Source: an uncultured Nitrosomonadales bacterium | GTDB taxonomy: Bacteria > Pseudomonadota > Gammaproteobacteria > Burkholderiales > Gallionellaceae | Reading direction: 5' to 3' | DNA: 11,879 bases | Assembly (NCBI GenBank): GCA_903934275.1 | Contig: CAIZNF010000347.1 | Coordinates: 1 to 11,879, forward strand | In this document: one piece after another, positions 6,105 through 11,879 of the stretch | Layout of the letters: every line of letters starts with the position of its first letter | Numbering within the stretch: the first letter of the stretch is position 1 | The notes under the pieces: generated by a model | Database searches by the model: none | What the model was told of the DNA's origin: nothing | Seen by the model: only the letters and a program-made list of their open reading frames with translations | Made by a program: the position numbers and the translations under genes

Positions 6105-7592
6105 ATGTTTGAATCTGCCGAACTCGGACACAAAATAGACAAAGACACTTACAACGAAGAAGTGCCCAAGCTGCGCGAAGCCTTGCTGGAAGCACAGATG
6201 GATTTGGCAAAGCTGGCCAAATTTCCGGTCATTATCTTGATCGGCGGCGTGGATGGAGCGGGACGCGGCGAGACCGTCAACTTGCTCAACGAATGGATGG
6301 ATCCGCGCTTTGTCCAAACCCACGGCATGGGTGAACCATCGGATGAGGAGCTGGATCGCCCGATGATGTGGCGCTTCTGGCGCGCCCTGCCACCCAAAGG
6401 CAGAGTAGGCGTATTTCTCGGCTCTTGGTACACCTGGCCGATTCTTAACCGCGTGATGGGTATCACCAAAACGGCCGATCTCGACCAGAGCCTGGAACGC
6501 GCCAAACGCCTGGAAAAAATGCTGACCGACGAAGGGGCGCTGGTTCTCAAATTTTGGATGCATTTATCCAAAGAAAAACAAGAGAAACGTCTGAAAGTTC
6601 TTGAGAAAGATCCAAAAACCCGCTGGCGTGTCACAGATCGCGACTGGAAACACTTCAAGTTGTATGACAAGTTTCGCGTCGTACATGAAAGCGTCATTCG
6701 CCACACCAGCACGGCGGAAGCGCCGTGGATCATCGTCGAGGGTTTCGACCCGCGCTACCGCAGCTTGACCGTGGGCAAAGTGATTCTTGATGCCATTTCA
6801 AAACGCCTGGAGGAAGCAGGCAAGAAAACTACGGAGGTTCATGCGCCGCCACCACTTCCTTCCATCGACCAGCTTGATGTTTTGAAAACGCTGGATCTTA
6901 ACCAAAAAATTGACAAGAAAACATTTCAGCTCGAACTGGAAAAATACCAAGGAAAACTCGCCTTGTTGACACGCGATCCAAAGTTTATGGACATCACTGT
7001 AATCGCCATGTTCGAGGGCAATGATGCCGCAGGCAAGGGCGGTGCTATACGCCGCATCACCAGTGCGCTGGATGCCCGTTATTACAACGTCATTCCAATT
7101 GCCGCGCCCACCGAGGAAGAGCGCGCCCAGCCCTACCTGTGGCGCTTCTGGCGGCACATCCCGAGACGCGGGCGGGTGACGATCTTTGACCGCTCGTGGT
7201 ATGGTCGCGTATTGGTAGAGCGCGTTGAGGGTTTCTGCTCAAAAGCAAACTGGATGCGCGCTTACAGCGAGATCAACGACTTTGAAGCACAGTTGGTGCG
7301 GCACAAGATTGTGGTGGTTAAATTCTGGCTTACCATCAGCAAGGATGAGCAACTCAGGCGTTTCAAGGAGCGCGAAAAAATCGGCTTCAAACGCTTCAAA
7401 ATTACCGAGGAAGATTGGCGCAACCGTAAAAAATGGGATGAATATGAGCATGCCGTGTGCGATATGGTAGATCGCACCAGCACCGAAATTTCGCCGTGGA
7501 CACTGGTGGAAGCCAACGATAAAAATTTTGCGCGCATCAAGATTTTGAAAACGTTATGCACACAAATTGAAGCCGCGATGAAGAAAAAATAA
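6105..7592 (+). CDS. pap: Polyphosphate:AMP phosphotransferase (PAP; tandem PPK2 domains)
   Basis: A cytosolic enzyme expected to transfer phosphate from polyphosphate to AMP, giving ADP. The 495 residues form two PPK2 domains. The N-terminal domain (about 1-230) has a P-loop-like GGVDGAGRG at 47-55, in which the usual Lys is Arg54, and FLGSWYTW at 104-111 in place of the lid/Walker-B motif. The C-terminal domain (about 260-490) has the intact GNDAAGKG at 305-312 (Asp307, Lys311) and FDRSWYGR at 361-368 (Asp362, Arg363, Arg368), so catalysis should lie there. Two-domain PPK2 proteins of this size are the class linked to AMP phosphorylation (Acinetobacter PAP, Pseudomonas PA3455), unlike single-domain PPK2s that act on ADP. 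With ppk1 upstream, it makes a polyP synthesis/use pair. The gene symbol follows the enzyme name; the specificity is inferred from architecture. Confidence 0.92.
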   Translation: MFESAELGHKIDKDTYNEEVPKLREALLEAQMDLAKLAKFPVIILIGGVDGAGRGETVNLLNEWMDPRFVQTHGMGEPSDEELDRPMMWRFWRALPPKGRVGVFLGSWYTWPILNRVMGITKTADLDQSLERAKRLEKMLTDEGALVLKFWMHLSKEKQEKRLKVLEKDPKTRWRVTDRDWKHFKLYDKFRVVHESVIRHTSTAEAPWIIVEGFDPRYRSLTVGKVILDAISKRLEEAGKKTTEVHAPPPLPSIDQLDVLKTLDLNQKIDKKTFQLELEKYQGKLALLTRDPKFMDITVIAMFEGNDAAGKGGAIRRITSALDARYYNVIPIAAPTEEERAQPYLWRFWRHIPRRGRVTIFDRSWYGRVLVERVEGFCSKANWMRAYSEINDFEAQLVRHKIVVVKFWLTISKDEQLRRFKEREKIGFKRFKITEEDWRNRKKWDEYEHAVCDMVDRTSTEISPWTLVEANDKNFARIKILKTLCTQIEAAMKKK

Positions 7593-7769
7593 ATTGCTGG
7601 ATGAGGGGCTATTCATGCAGTAGATAGCCTTAAAATTCGTTGTGTAGCAGGTTGGGCAAAGCGTAGCGTGCCCGACGATCAAAGGACCATAACTAATGTT
7701 GGGCAACGCATCCCCACGCTGTTCGGCTTATTTCAAATGGGGTTACATAGCATTAAAAGGAGTCCAACC
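7593..7769. other. Intergenic region with a dispersed-repeat copy
   Basis: 177 bases between the PAP gene and the small secreted protein gene. No terminator-like stem with a T-run follows PAP. It carries the left member of an inverted repeat pair (7651-7673) and ends with a clear ribosome site, AAGGAG, before the ATG at 7770. Confidence 0.5.
7651..7673 (+). repeat. Dispersed repeat, left copy
   Basis: 23 bases starting GTTGGGCAAAGCG and ending AGCGTGCCC. They match the reverse complement of 8147-8169 at 22 of 23 positions. The unit is itself a weak palindrome (GTTGGGC...GCCCGAC). Repeats of this GTAGGTTGGGC type are widespread between genes in proteobacteria. Confidence 0.75.
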
Positions 7770-8069
7770 ATGAAACTCAGCAGAATTATTCTTGTAGCTA
7801 CCGTACTGGTTTCTACCACGGCATTCGCGCAGGACACACCGGTGATCGACAAACACCAAGCCAAACAGCAAAACCGCATTGCGCAAGGGCAAGCCTCTGG
7901 GCAACTAACAGGCCAAGAAGCCGCAAGCTTGCAGCGTGGCCAATCACATGTAGCCGATAAGAAGGCCGCTGCCAAGGCTGACGGCAGAGTGACAAATAGC
8001 GAGCGTGCTGATATCAGGCAGGCTCAGCAAAGACAAAACAAAAGGATTTATAACAAAAAGCACGATTAA
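7770..8069 (+). CDS. Small secreted/periplasmic protein of unknown function
   Basis: A 99-residue protein with a clear Sec signal peptide: MKLSR, a hydrophobic core IILVATVLVSTTAFA, and likely cleavage after AFA (residue 20), giving a mature protein of about 79 residues. The mature part is charged, Gln/Ala/Lys-rich and probably helical. It contains two similar units, one around ASGQLTGQEAASLQRGQ and one around KADGRVTNSERADIRQAQ, each with Gly-x-(Leu/Val)-Thr-x-x-Glu followed by a helix; the tail is YNKKHD. Similar small proteins occur in betaproteobacteria without a named function. The second unit looks faintly like an EF-hand or TerB-type loop, but it lacks the full set of metal-binding residues. 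The start is supported by AAGGAG eight bases upstream. The gene has its own terminator and is bracketed by inverted repeat copies. Confidence 0.8.
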   Translation: MKLSRIILVATVLVSTTAFAQDTPVIDKHQAKQQNRIAQGQASGQLTGQEAASLQRGQSHVADKKAAAKADGRVTNSERADIRQAQQRQNKRIYNKKHD

Positions 8070-8101
8070 AGTAGTGCGGGGAATACGCCCAGCAGTCAAG
8101 A

Positions 8102-8141
8102 GGGACTGCGCGAATAAATCCTCGCGCAGCCCCTTGCTTTT
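8102..8141 (+). terminator. Rho-independent terminator after the small secreted protein gene
   Basis: A perfect eight-base stem, CTGCGCGA (8106-8113) with TCGCGCAG (8122-8129), has an eight-base loop and extends by GGG/CCC beyond one mismatch. It is followed by TTGCTTTT. It begins 32 bases after the stop codon at 8069. Confidence 0.75.
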
Positions 8142-8143
8142 GT

Positions 8144-8173
8144 GTTGGGCACGCTGCGCTTTGCCCAACCTAC
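8144..8173 (-). repeat. Dispersed repeat, right copy (inverted)
   Basis: In reverse complement this reads GTAGGTTGGGCAAAGCGC and then AGCGTGCCCAAC. It is a better-preserved copy of the repeat at 7651-7673, in opposite orientation. GTTGGGC (8144-8150) and GCCCAAC (8163-8169) can pair as a seven-base stem. Confidence 0.75.
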
Positions 8174-8176
8174 GAC

Positions 8177-8204
8177 ATGACAGTTTTTCGCTTTTGGTTA
8201 TGGT
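8177..8204 (+). promoter_or_regulatory. Candidate promoter for the SulP transporter
   Basis: ATGACA (8177-8182) and TATGGT (8199-8204) are spaced by 16 bases, 21 bases upstream of the first ATG. They match five and four of six consensus positions. The location just after a terminator makes an independent promoter plausible. Confidence 0.33.
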
Positions 8205-8224
8205 TCGCTTAGCTTAAAACAAAC

Positions 8225-10438
8225 ATGATTTCCATGCCAACACTGCCCAGCAAATTTAAGGTCCCCGGAGATTTTTGGGGGGGGCTGGCATCCATGCTGG
8301 TCGCCTTGCCGGCATCAGTGGCTTTCGGTGTCACAATTTATTCGGCGATCAGCCCGCAATACGCGATTTTTGGCGCGCTGGCCGGTATTCTCGGCGCTGC
8401 TGCGCTGGGGTTGATTGCCCCCACTTTTGGCGGCACTGACCGTTTGATCAGCGCGCCATGTGCGCCCGCTGCGGCAGTGCTCTCCGCTTTCGCCATCGAA
8501 CTGGTAAAACAGGGTGTCACCCCAGCGAGCATTGTCCTGCTGCTGACTGTGCTCAGCATTTTAACCGGCCTGATCCAGATACTTATCGGCTTTCTCGGAG
8601 TCGGACGGATGATTAAATACATCCCCTACACCGTGGTCAGCGGTTATTTAACAGGTGTCGGCCTCATCATCATCGGTAGCCAGATACCGAGGTTTGTCGG
8701 TGCATCCTCAAATACAACCTGGTGGAATGCCGCATTTTCCCCGGAGTTGTGGGATATGCGCAGCATCGCTGTCGGTGTTGCGACGGTGGTTGTTGCGCTG
8801 TTGGTGCCCAAATTAACCAAAGCTATCCCCAGCACTATTCTCGGTATTCTCGCAGGAGTTCTGGTGTATTTCAGCCTTGCCAACAGCGATGCGTCGATGA
8901 TGACGCTCACCGACAACAAGCTGGTGCTCGGCGCGCTCGGCGCCTCCGGCGACGGTTATATCAGTACGATTATCGGGCGCTGGAATGAAATCGGCGATTT
9001 GAAACTTTCCCAAATTGCCGCCCTGTTCGGCAGTGCGCTTACCTTGGCGGCATTGCTGTCGATAGACACGCTGAAGACCTGCGTCGTTATCGATCAAATG
9101 ACGCGGACGCGCCATGATCCCAATCGCGAATTGTTTGCGCAGGGCCTGTCAAATATCGCATCGTCTGCGATAGGTGGAATCCCCGGTGCCGGCACTATGG
9201 GCGCGTCTATGGTGAACCTGTCCAGCGGCGCACAAACCCGCGTTTCCGGCATCGTTGAAGGGGTGCTGGTGCTGGTGGCCGCATTGGCTTTGAGTTCATT
9301 TATTGCGTGGATTCCGATTGCCACGCTGGCGGGCATCCTGATTGTCGTTGGCCTGCGTATGATAGACACAAAACCTCTGCACTTTCTGGAGTCGCGCGCC
9401 ACCGTATTCGATTTTGCAGTCGTAGTTGTGGTCATCGGTTTTGCCTTGACGGTTGGATTGATTGCCGCTTCCGCGGCCGGTGTCGCCCTGTCCATCCTGC
9501 TGTTCGTGCGCGAACAGGTCGGCGGTTCGGTGGTGCGGCATAAAACCTTTGTCAACCAGCGTTCGTCTACCTGGTGTCGCCCCGAAGCCGAAATGCGCCT
9601 CATCGCGCTGAAGGGCGATAAAGCGGTCATTTTAGAACTGCAAGGCAGTCTATTTTTCGGCACCACTTATGAACTTTACTCCGTGCTTGAAGCGGAAATA
9701 AAAACACGCGATTACATTATTCTCGATATGAGGCGAGTGCTGTCGGTAGATATCACCGCCGCGCACATGCTCAATCAAGTACGCGATATGCTGCGGGACC
9801 GTGGCGTACCCTTGCTGTTGAGCAACGTGCGCGAGCAACTGCCCAACGGGCGCAATCTGCTGGAGTTTCTCAAACAAACCGGGCTGATCGATGGCAGCGA
9901 TGCGGTGCGGGTTTTTCAAACCATCGAAGCAGCGATTGAATGGGTGGAAGATCGCCTGGTCGGTGATATCGCACAAACTGCCGACGAGGAAGTGCCACTG
10001 CATTTGCAGGAGATGGATTTATTCCAGGGACGCAAGGATGAAACCCTTGCCGATCTGGAAGGACGCATGGAACAACGGACAGTTAAGGCCGGCGAATCTA
10101 TCTATTTGATCGGCGATCAAGATCGGAATCTATATTTGATCCGGCGCGGCGCGGTCCGCATCATGGCACCGATTAGCGGTAGCCGACAGTTGCATCATAT
10201 TGCCACATTCGGGCGGGGAGACTTTTTCGGTGGGCTGGCTTTCCTCGATGACCGCGCCCGCAGCGACAATGCGATTGCGCACACCGATATCGACCTGTTT
10301 GTGCTTTCGATGGATCAATTTAACCAGCTCACCGTTGACCACAGAAAACTGGCCTTTCTGTTGATCACCGCGATTTCCCGCACCCTTGCGCAACGCTTGC
10401 GGCACGCGGACGGCGAACGAACTTTGCTTCACGTGTAG
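8225..10438 (+). CDS. SulP/SLC26-family anion transporter with STAS and cyclic-nucleotide-binding-like domains
   Basis: A 737-residue inner-membrane protein. The transport domain (about 15-435) is a run of hydrophobic helices with family signatures: GGTDRLISAPCAPAAAVLSA around residue 69, and the late GIPGAGTMGASMVNLSSGAQ block before the last helices. A STAS domain follows (about 456-575, FFGTTYELYSVLE and DMRRVLSVDITAAHML), as in most SulP proteins. The unusual third part (about 592-725) is a cNMP-binding/Crp-like beta-roll: AGESIYLIGDQDRNLYLIRRG, then GRGDFFGGLAFLDDRARSDNAIA. In the phosphate-binding cassette the usual Glu is Gly670, while an Arg (Arg679) is kept, so classical cAMP binding is uncertain. 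Substrates of the family include sulfate, bicarbonate and other anions; I cannot tell which applies. Start at 8225 or the in-frame ATG at 8234; neither has a strong ribosome site. A G8 run lies at 8277-8284. Confidence 0.9.
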   Translation: MISMPTLPSKFKVPGDFWGGLASMLVALPASVAFGVTIYSAISPQYAIFGALAGILGAAALGLIAPTFGGTDRLISAPCAPAAAVLSAFAIELVKQGVTPASIVLLLTVLSILTGLIQILIGFLGVGRMIKYIPYTVVSGYLTGVGLIIIGSQIPRFVGASSNTTWWNAAFSPELWDMRSIAVGVATVVVALLVPKLTKAIPSTILGILAGVLVYFSLANSDASMMTLTDNKLVLGALGASGDGYISTIIGRWNEIGDLKLSQIAALFGSALTLAALLSIDTLKTCVVIDQMTRTRHDPNRELFAQGLSNIASSAIGGIPGAGTMGASMVNLSSGAQTRVSGIVEGVLVLVAALALSSFIAWIPIATLAGILIVVGLRMIDTKPLHFLESRATVFDFAVVVVVIGFALTVGLIAASAAGVALSILLFVREQVGGSVVRHKTFVNQRSSTWCRPEAEMRLIALKGDKAVILELQGSLFFGTTYELYSVLEAEIKTRDYIILDMRRVLSVDITAAHMLNQVRDMLRDRGVPLLLSNVREQLPNGRNLLEFLKQTGLIDGSDAVRVFQTIEAAIEWVEDRLVGDIAQTADEEVPLHLQEMDLFQGRKDETLADLEGRMEQRTVKAGESIYLIGDQDRNLYLIRRGAVRIMAPISGSRQLHHIATFGRGDFFGGLAFLDDRARSDNAIAHTDIDLFVLSMDQFNQLTVDHRKLAFLLITAISRTLAQRLRHADGERTLLHV

Positions 10439-10475
10439 TTCCATTTTCATTTTTATTTCGAGGGAACAGCAAGCC

Positions 10476-10497
10476 GTAGGTTGCGCTATGCCCGGCA
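10476..10497 (+). repeat. Partial, decayed dispersed-repeat copy
   Basis: GTAGGTTGCGCTATGCCCGG resembles the start of the GTAGGTTGGGC repeat family seen at 7651 and 8144 but lacks the second arm. Confidence 0.4.
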
Positions 10498-10530
10498 GAT
10501 TGATCCACCGGACTACCTCGACAGGCTCAG

Positions 10531-10670
10531 AACGTGTTTCAAAAGTGTAGCGGATAAGGCCAAAGTGCAAGGCGCACGGAGCGCAGGAGCCGGAATGTAC
10601 TTGAGTACATGAAGGTTCCGAGCACCGTGCAACACCGCGATTCGGACGCGCAGTACTTTTAAAACACGTT
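10531..10670. mobile_element. MITE-like element with terminal inverted repeats and 5-bp target duplication
   Basis: A 140-bp non-coding unit. Its ends AACGTGTTTCAAAAGT (10531-10546) and ACTTTTAAAACACGTT (10655-10670) are inverted repeats matching at 15 of 16 positions. CTCAG lies directly outside both ends (10526-10530 and 10671-10675), as expected of a 5-bp target-site duplication. The interior nests further complementary blocks: GCACGG (10574-10579) with CCGTGC (10625-10630), CGGA (10591-10594) with TCCG (10617-10620), and a central hairpin ATGTACT/AGTACAT (10595-10601 and 10604-10610). The whole unit could fold into one long stem. Removing it restores CGACAGGCTCAGGATAAG, resembling a separate dispersed repeat of the CGACAGGCTCAGGA type. 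It has no transposase, so it must be moved in trans by an unidentified enzyme. Confidence 0.72.
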
Positions 10671-10841
10671 CTCAGGATAAGCATAACCCGACCGGCAAAA
10701 ATACACTTCAAATTCAGAAGTGAACCAATTGGCACAACAGAATTTCCAGAGAGCATCCACTTGCCTGAACTATCTGAAGTAGTAGTGGCACTCAATAGTA
10801 ATCGGTATATTGCAAATATATTATCGCCATCATGGATTTAA

Positions 10842-10876
10842 TGTAACCAGTTTGTAACCGCATTTACTCAATGCGG
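10842..10876. promoter_or_regulatory. Orphan 11-bp-spaced direct repeats with adjoining hairpin
   Basis: TGTAACC occurs at 10842-10848 and again at 10853-10859, exactly one helical turn apart. Read on the minus strand it is GGTTACA twice, the layout typical of OmpR/PhoB-class response-regulator sites. It abuts a perfect hairpin, CCGCATT (10858-10864) and AATGCGG (10870-10876) with loop TACTC. No gene begins within 300 bases on either strand, so if functional it is a leftover promoter. Confidence 0.35.
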
Positions 10877-11069
10877 CATCACTTCCACTCCACCACAAAA
10901 GAAAAACCACCTAGCTATCTCTAGCGGCGGCAGCTTATTGCCCTTACCGTAACCTTTGCATGACCACGGGGTTATGCCCCTATTTCCTCGCTACGAGTTG
11001 CAGTTGAGGTGTTTTGCTGCAAACGGCTTTGGCGGCTTTGATTACTTCTGTCAGTCGCGCGGCAATGCG

Positions 11070-11740
11070 AGAAGTTTTATTCATGGATGGCGCGCCATGC
11101 CGCGTGGTGAACTACGCCGTGAATTGATCGCCTGCTTGCGCTGGAGCCGTGATGAACGCGTTCCAAGCCTCGCGCCCCGGATGGCCGTAGGCACATAGCG
11201 GAAATGCAGAGCATTCACCTGCGCCCACCGGAAGTAGCGGACCGTTTGGTACCTGAACACTGGGAAGCTGATCTTATCAAAGGCGCAATGAACCGCTCCT
11301 CGATGGGTACGCTGGTCGAACGCACCACGCTGATGGTGGTATCTGCTAGGATGCCGGAAGGTACGGCGCAATCAGCACTTGACGGTTTCAGTGAAGCACT
11401 CGGTGCGATTCCCCTCGCGCTGCGCAAAACCTTCTCCTGCGACCAAGGGCGTGAGATGAGTAAACATGCGCAGCCGGCCGAACAAACTGGCGTGGCTGTT
11501 TATTTCTGCGGCCCGCATAGCCCGTGGCAGCGGGGCTTAAACGAGAATGCCAGCGGATTGCTGCGCCAGCATTTGCCCAAGGGTGCAGACCTATCGGTCT
11601 ACACGCAAGAACGGCTGGATGCTCTTGCATGGAGCTTTACCACACGCCCGAGGAAATCGCTCGGACCCAGATCACCGGTAGAGGTTTACAGCGAACTCTT
11701 GCACAATATGGAACCCGCTAAAACTGCTATTAAACATTAA
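11070..11740 (+). pseudogene. IS30-family transposase, frameshifted and N-terminally incomplete
   Basis: The C-terminal 178 codons (from 11204) are a clear IS30 DDE domain: HWEADLIKG (Asp23 of this segment), SCDQGREMSKH (Asp80), CGPHSPWQRG and NENASGLLRQHLPKG (Glu114), with exactly 33 residues between the last Asp and Glu as in DD(33)E enzymes. Just upstream, AMPRGELRRELIACLR (about 11094-11140) is the matching earlier block but lies in a different frame. Homology resumes in the DDE frame as RSKPRAPDGRRHIAEM from about 11159. The frame change at about 11150-11160 fits a one-base deletion (or two-base insertion). The N-terminal helix-turn-helix region is not recognisable. The product would have catalysed IS transposition; this copy is presumably inactive. 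The ATG at 11204 is not the native start. Confidence 0.85.
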
Positions 11741-11794
11741 CTGTTGCGGTTGGTTATTGAATCCGCCTATTTATCGGTTAAACGATGTCAAAAA

Positions 11795-11823
11795 ATGACA
11801 AAAATTTTATATTTATATACTAT
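11795..11823 (+). promoter_or_regulatory. Candidate outward promoter in AT-rich DNA
   Basis: ATGACA (11795-11800) is followed 17 bases later by TACTAT (11818-11823), or 15 bases later by TATACT (11816-11821). The surroundings are very AT-rich, and TGTCA/TGACA (11786-11790, 11796-11800) form a small inverted repeat around the -35 box. It would read toward whatever lies past the window end. Confidence 0.28.
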
Positions 11824-11844
11824 TATCAACGCGTTAAATTGAAT

Positions 11845-11873
11845 CGACAGGGTGGGCTTTGCCCACCCTGTCG
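11845..11873. repeat. Perfect hairpin repeat at window end
   Basis: CGACAGGGTGGGC (11845-11857) and its exact complement GCCCACCCTGTCG (11861-11873) enclose a TTT loop: 13-bp arms. No T-run follows within the window. It resembles the dispersed GGGTGGGC...GCCCACCC repeats common between genes in betaproteobacteria, and may extend beyond the window. Confidence 0.75.
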
Positions 11874-11879
11874 GGCAGA

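Larger units (their letters stand above)
10439..11069. other. Gene-poor accessory stretch
   Basis: About 630 bases with no convincing gene on either strand. In order it holds a half-copy of the GTAGGTTGGGC-type repeat (10476-10497), a 140-bp MITE-like element (10531-10670), a possible IS30 end (10712-10740), a direct-repeat regulatory-like motif (10842-10859), a hairpin (10858-10876) and AT-rich sequence of unclear origin running into the transposase remnant. Confidence 0.6.
10712..11762 (+). mobile_element. Possible limits of a decayed IS30-family element
   Basis: After the transposase remnant, CTGTTG...TTGGTT...TGAAT (11741-11762) reads, in reverse complement, ATTCA..AACCAA..CAACAG. A similar order ATTCA, AACCAA, CAACAG occurs at 10712-10740 with longer spacers. 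These could be the right and left ends of the IS. Spacer lengths differ and the region between 10741 and 11069 does not show the expected helix-turn-helix part of the transposase, so the left limit is doubtful. Confidence 0.35.

Noticed and set aside
10130..10795. A 221-codon minus-strand open frame spanning the end of the SulP gene and the MITE-like element
   Set aside because: It runs across the cNMP-like domain, a repeat fragment and the inverted-repeat element; no coherent protein domain is visible.
10956..11198. An 80-codon plus-strand open frame as a stand-alone gene
   Set aside because: Its second half is the displaced part of the IS30 transposase; its first half matches nothing recognisable. 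Treated as part of the pseudogene region.

Overview
The window looks like chromosomal DNA from a betaproteobacterium, most likely of the Gallionellaceae/Nitrosomonadales type. This placement is an inference from protein flavour (YggX, tandem-domain PAP, a SulP transporter with STAS and cyclic-nucleotide domains), moderately high GC, and dispersed GTAGGT(C/T)GGGC-type palindromes in the intergenic gaps. No rRNA or tRNA was found to fix the taxonomy. All recognisable genes lie on the plus strand.

Layout: (1) 1-1786 holds the 3' end of a pyridoxamine-phosphate-oxidase-like flavoprotein, followed 11 nt later by a fused APH-like kinase/P-loop kinase protein. (2) 1787-2114 is a gene-free gap with a perfect 18-bp-arm palindrome lying inside a looser pair of inverted repeats. 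(3) 2115-2939 is uppP (undecaprenyl-diphosphate phosphatase, cell-wall lipid carrier recycling). (4) 3034-7592 is a compact cluster: yggX (iron trafficking/oxidative protection), ppk1 (polyphosphate synthesis, TTG start, same frame as yggX behind two tandem stops), sixA (phosphohistidine phosphatase) and a two-domain polyphosphate:AMP phosphotransferase. (5) 7593-8224 holds a small secreted protein gene with a good terminator, bracketed by inverted copies of a dispersed repeat. (6) 8225-10438 is a SulP-family anion transporter with C-terminal STAS and cyclic-nucleotide-binding-like domains and a G8 tract near its start codon. (7) 10439-11879 is gene-poor accessory DNA: a 140-bp MITE-like element with terminal inverted repeats and a 5-bp target duplication, an orphan pair of 11-bp-spaced direct repeats, a frameshifted IS30-family transposase remnant and a final hairpin repeat.

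Functionally the core is a polyphosphate module. PPK1 builds polyP from ATP through a phosphohistidine intermediate, and PAP spends polyP to turn AMP into ADP. SixA, which removes phosphate from histidines, sits between them. The YggX and UppP neighbours are housekeeping genes for redox/iron and envelope functions. The most distinctive features are the MITE-like element, the SulP-STAS-cNMP fusion with an altered nucleotide pocket, and the ppk1-sixA-pap arrangement. I did not find an obviously new defence, CRISPR or biosynthetic system.
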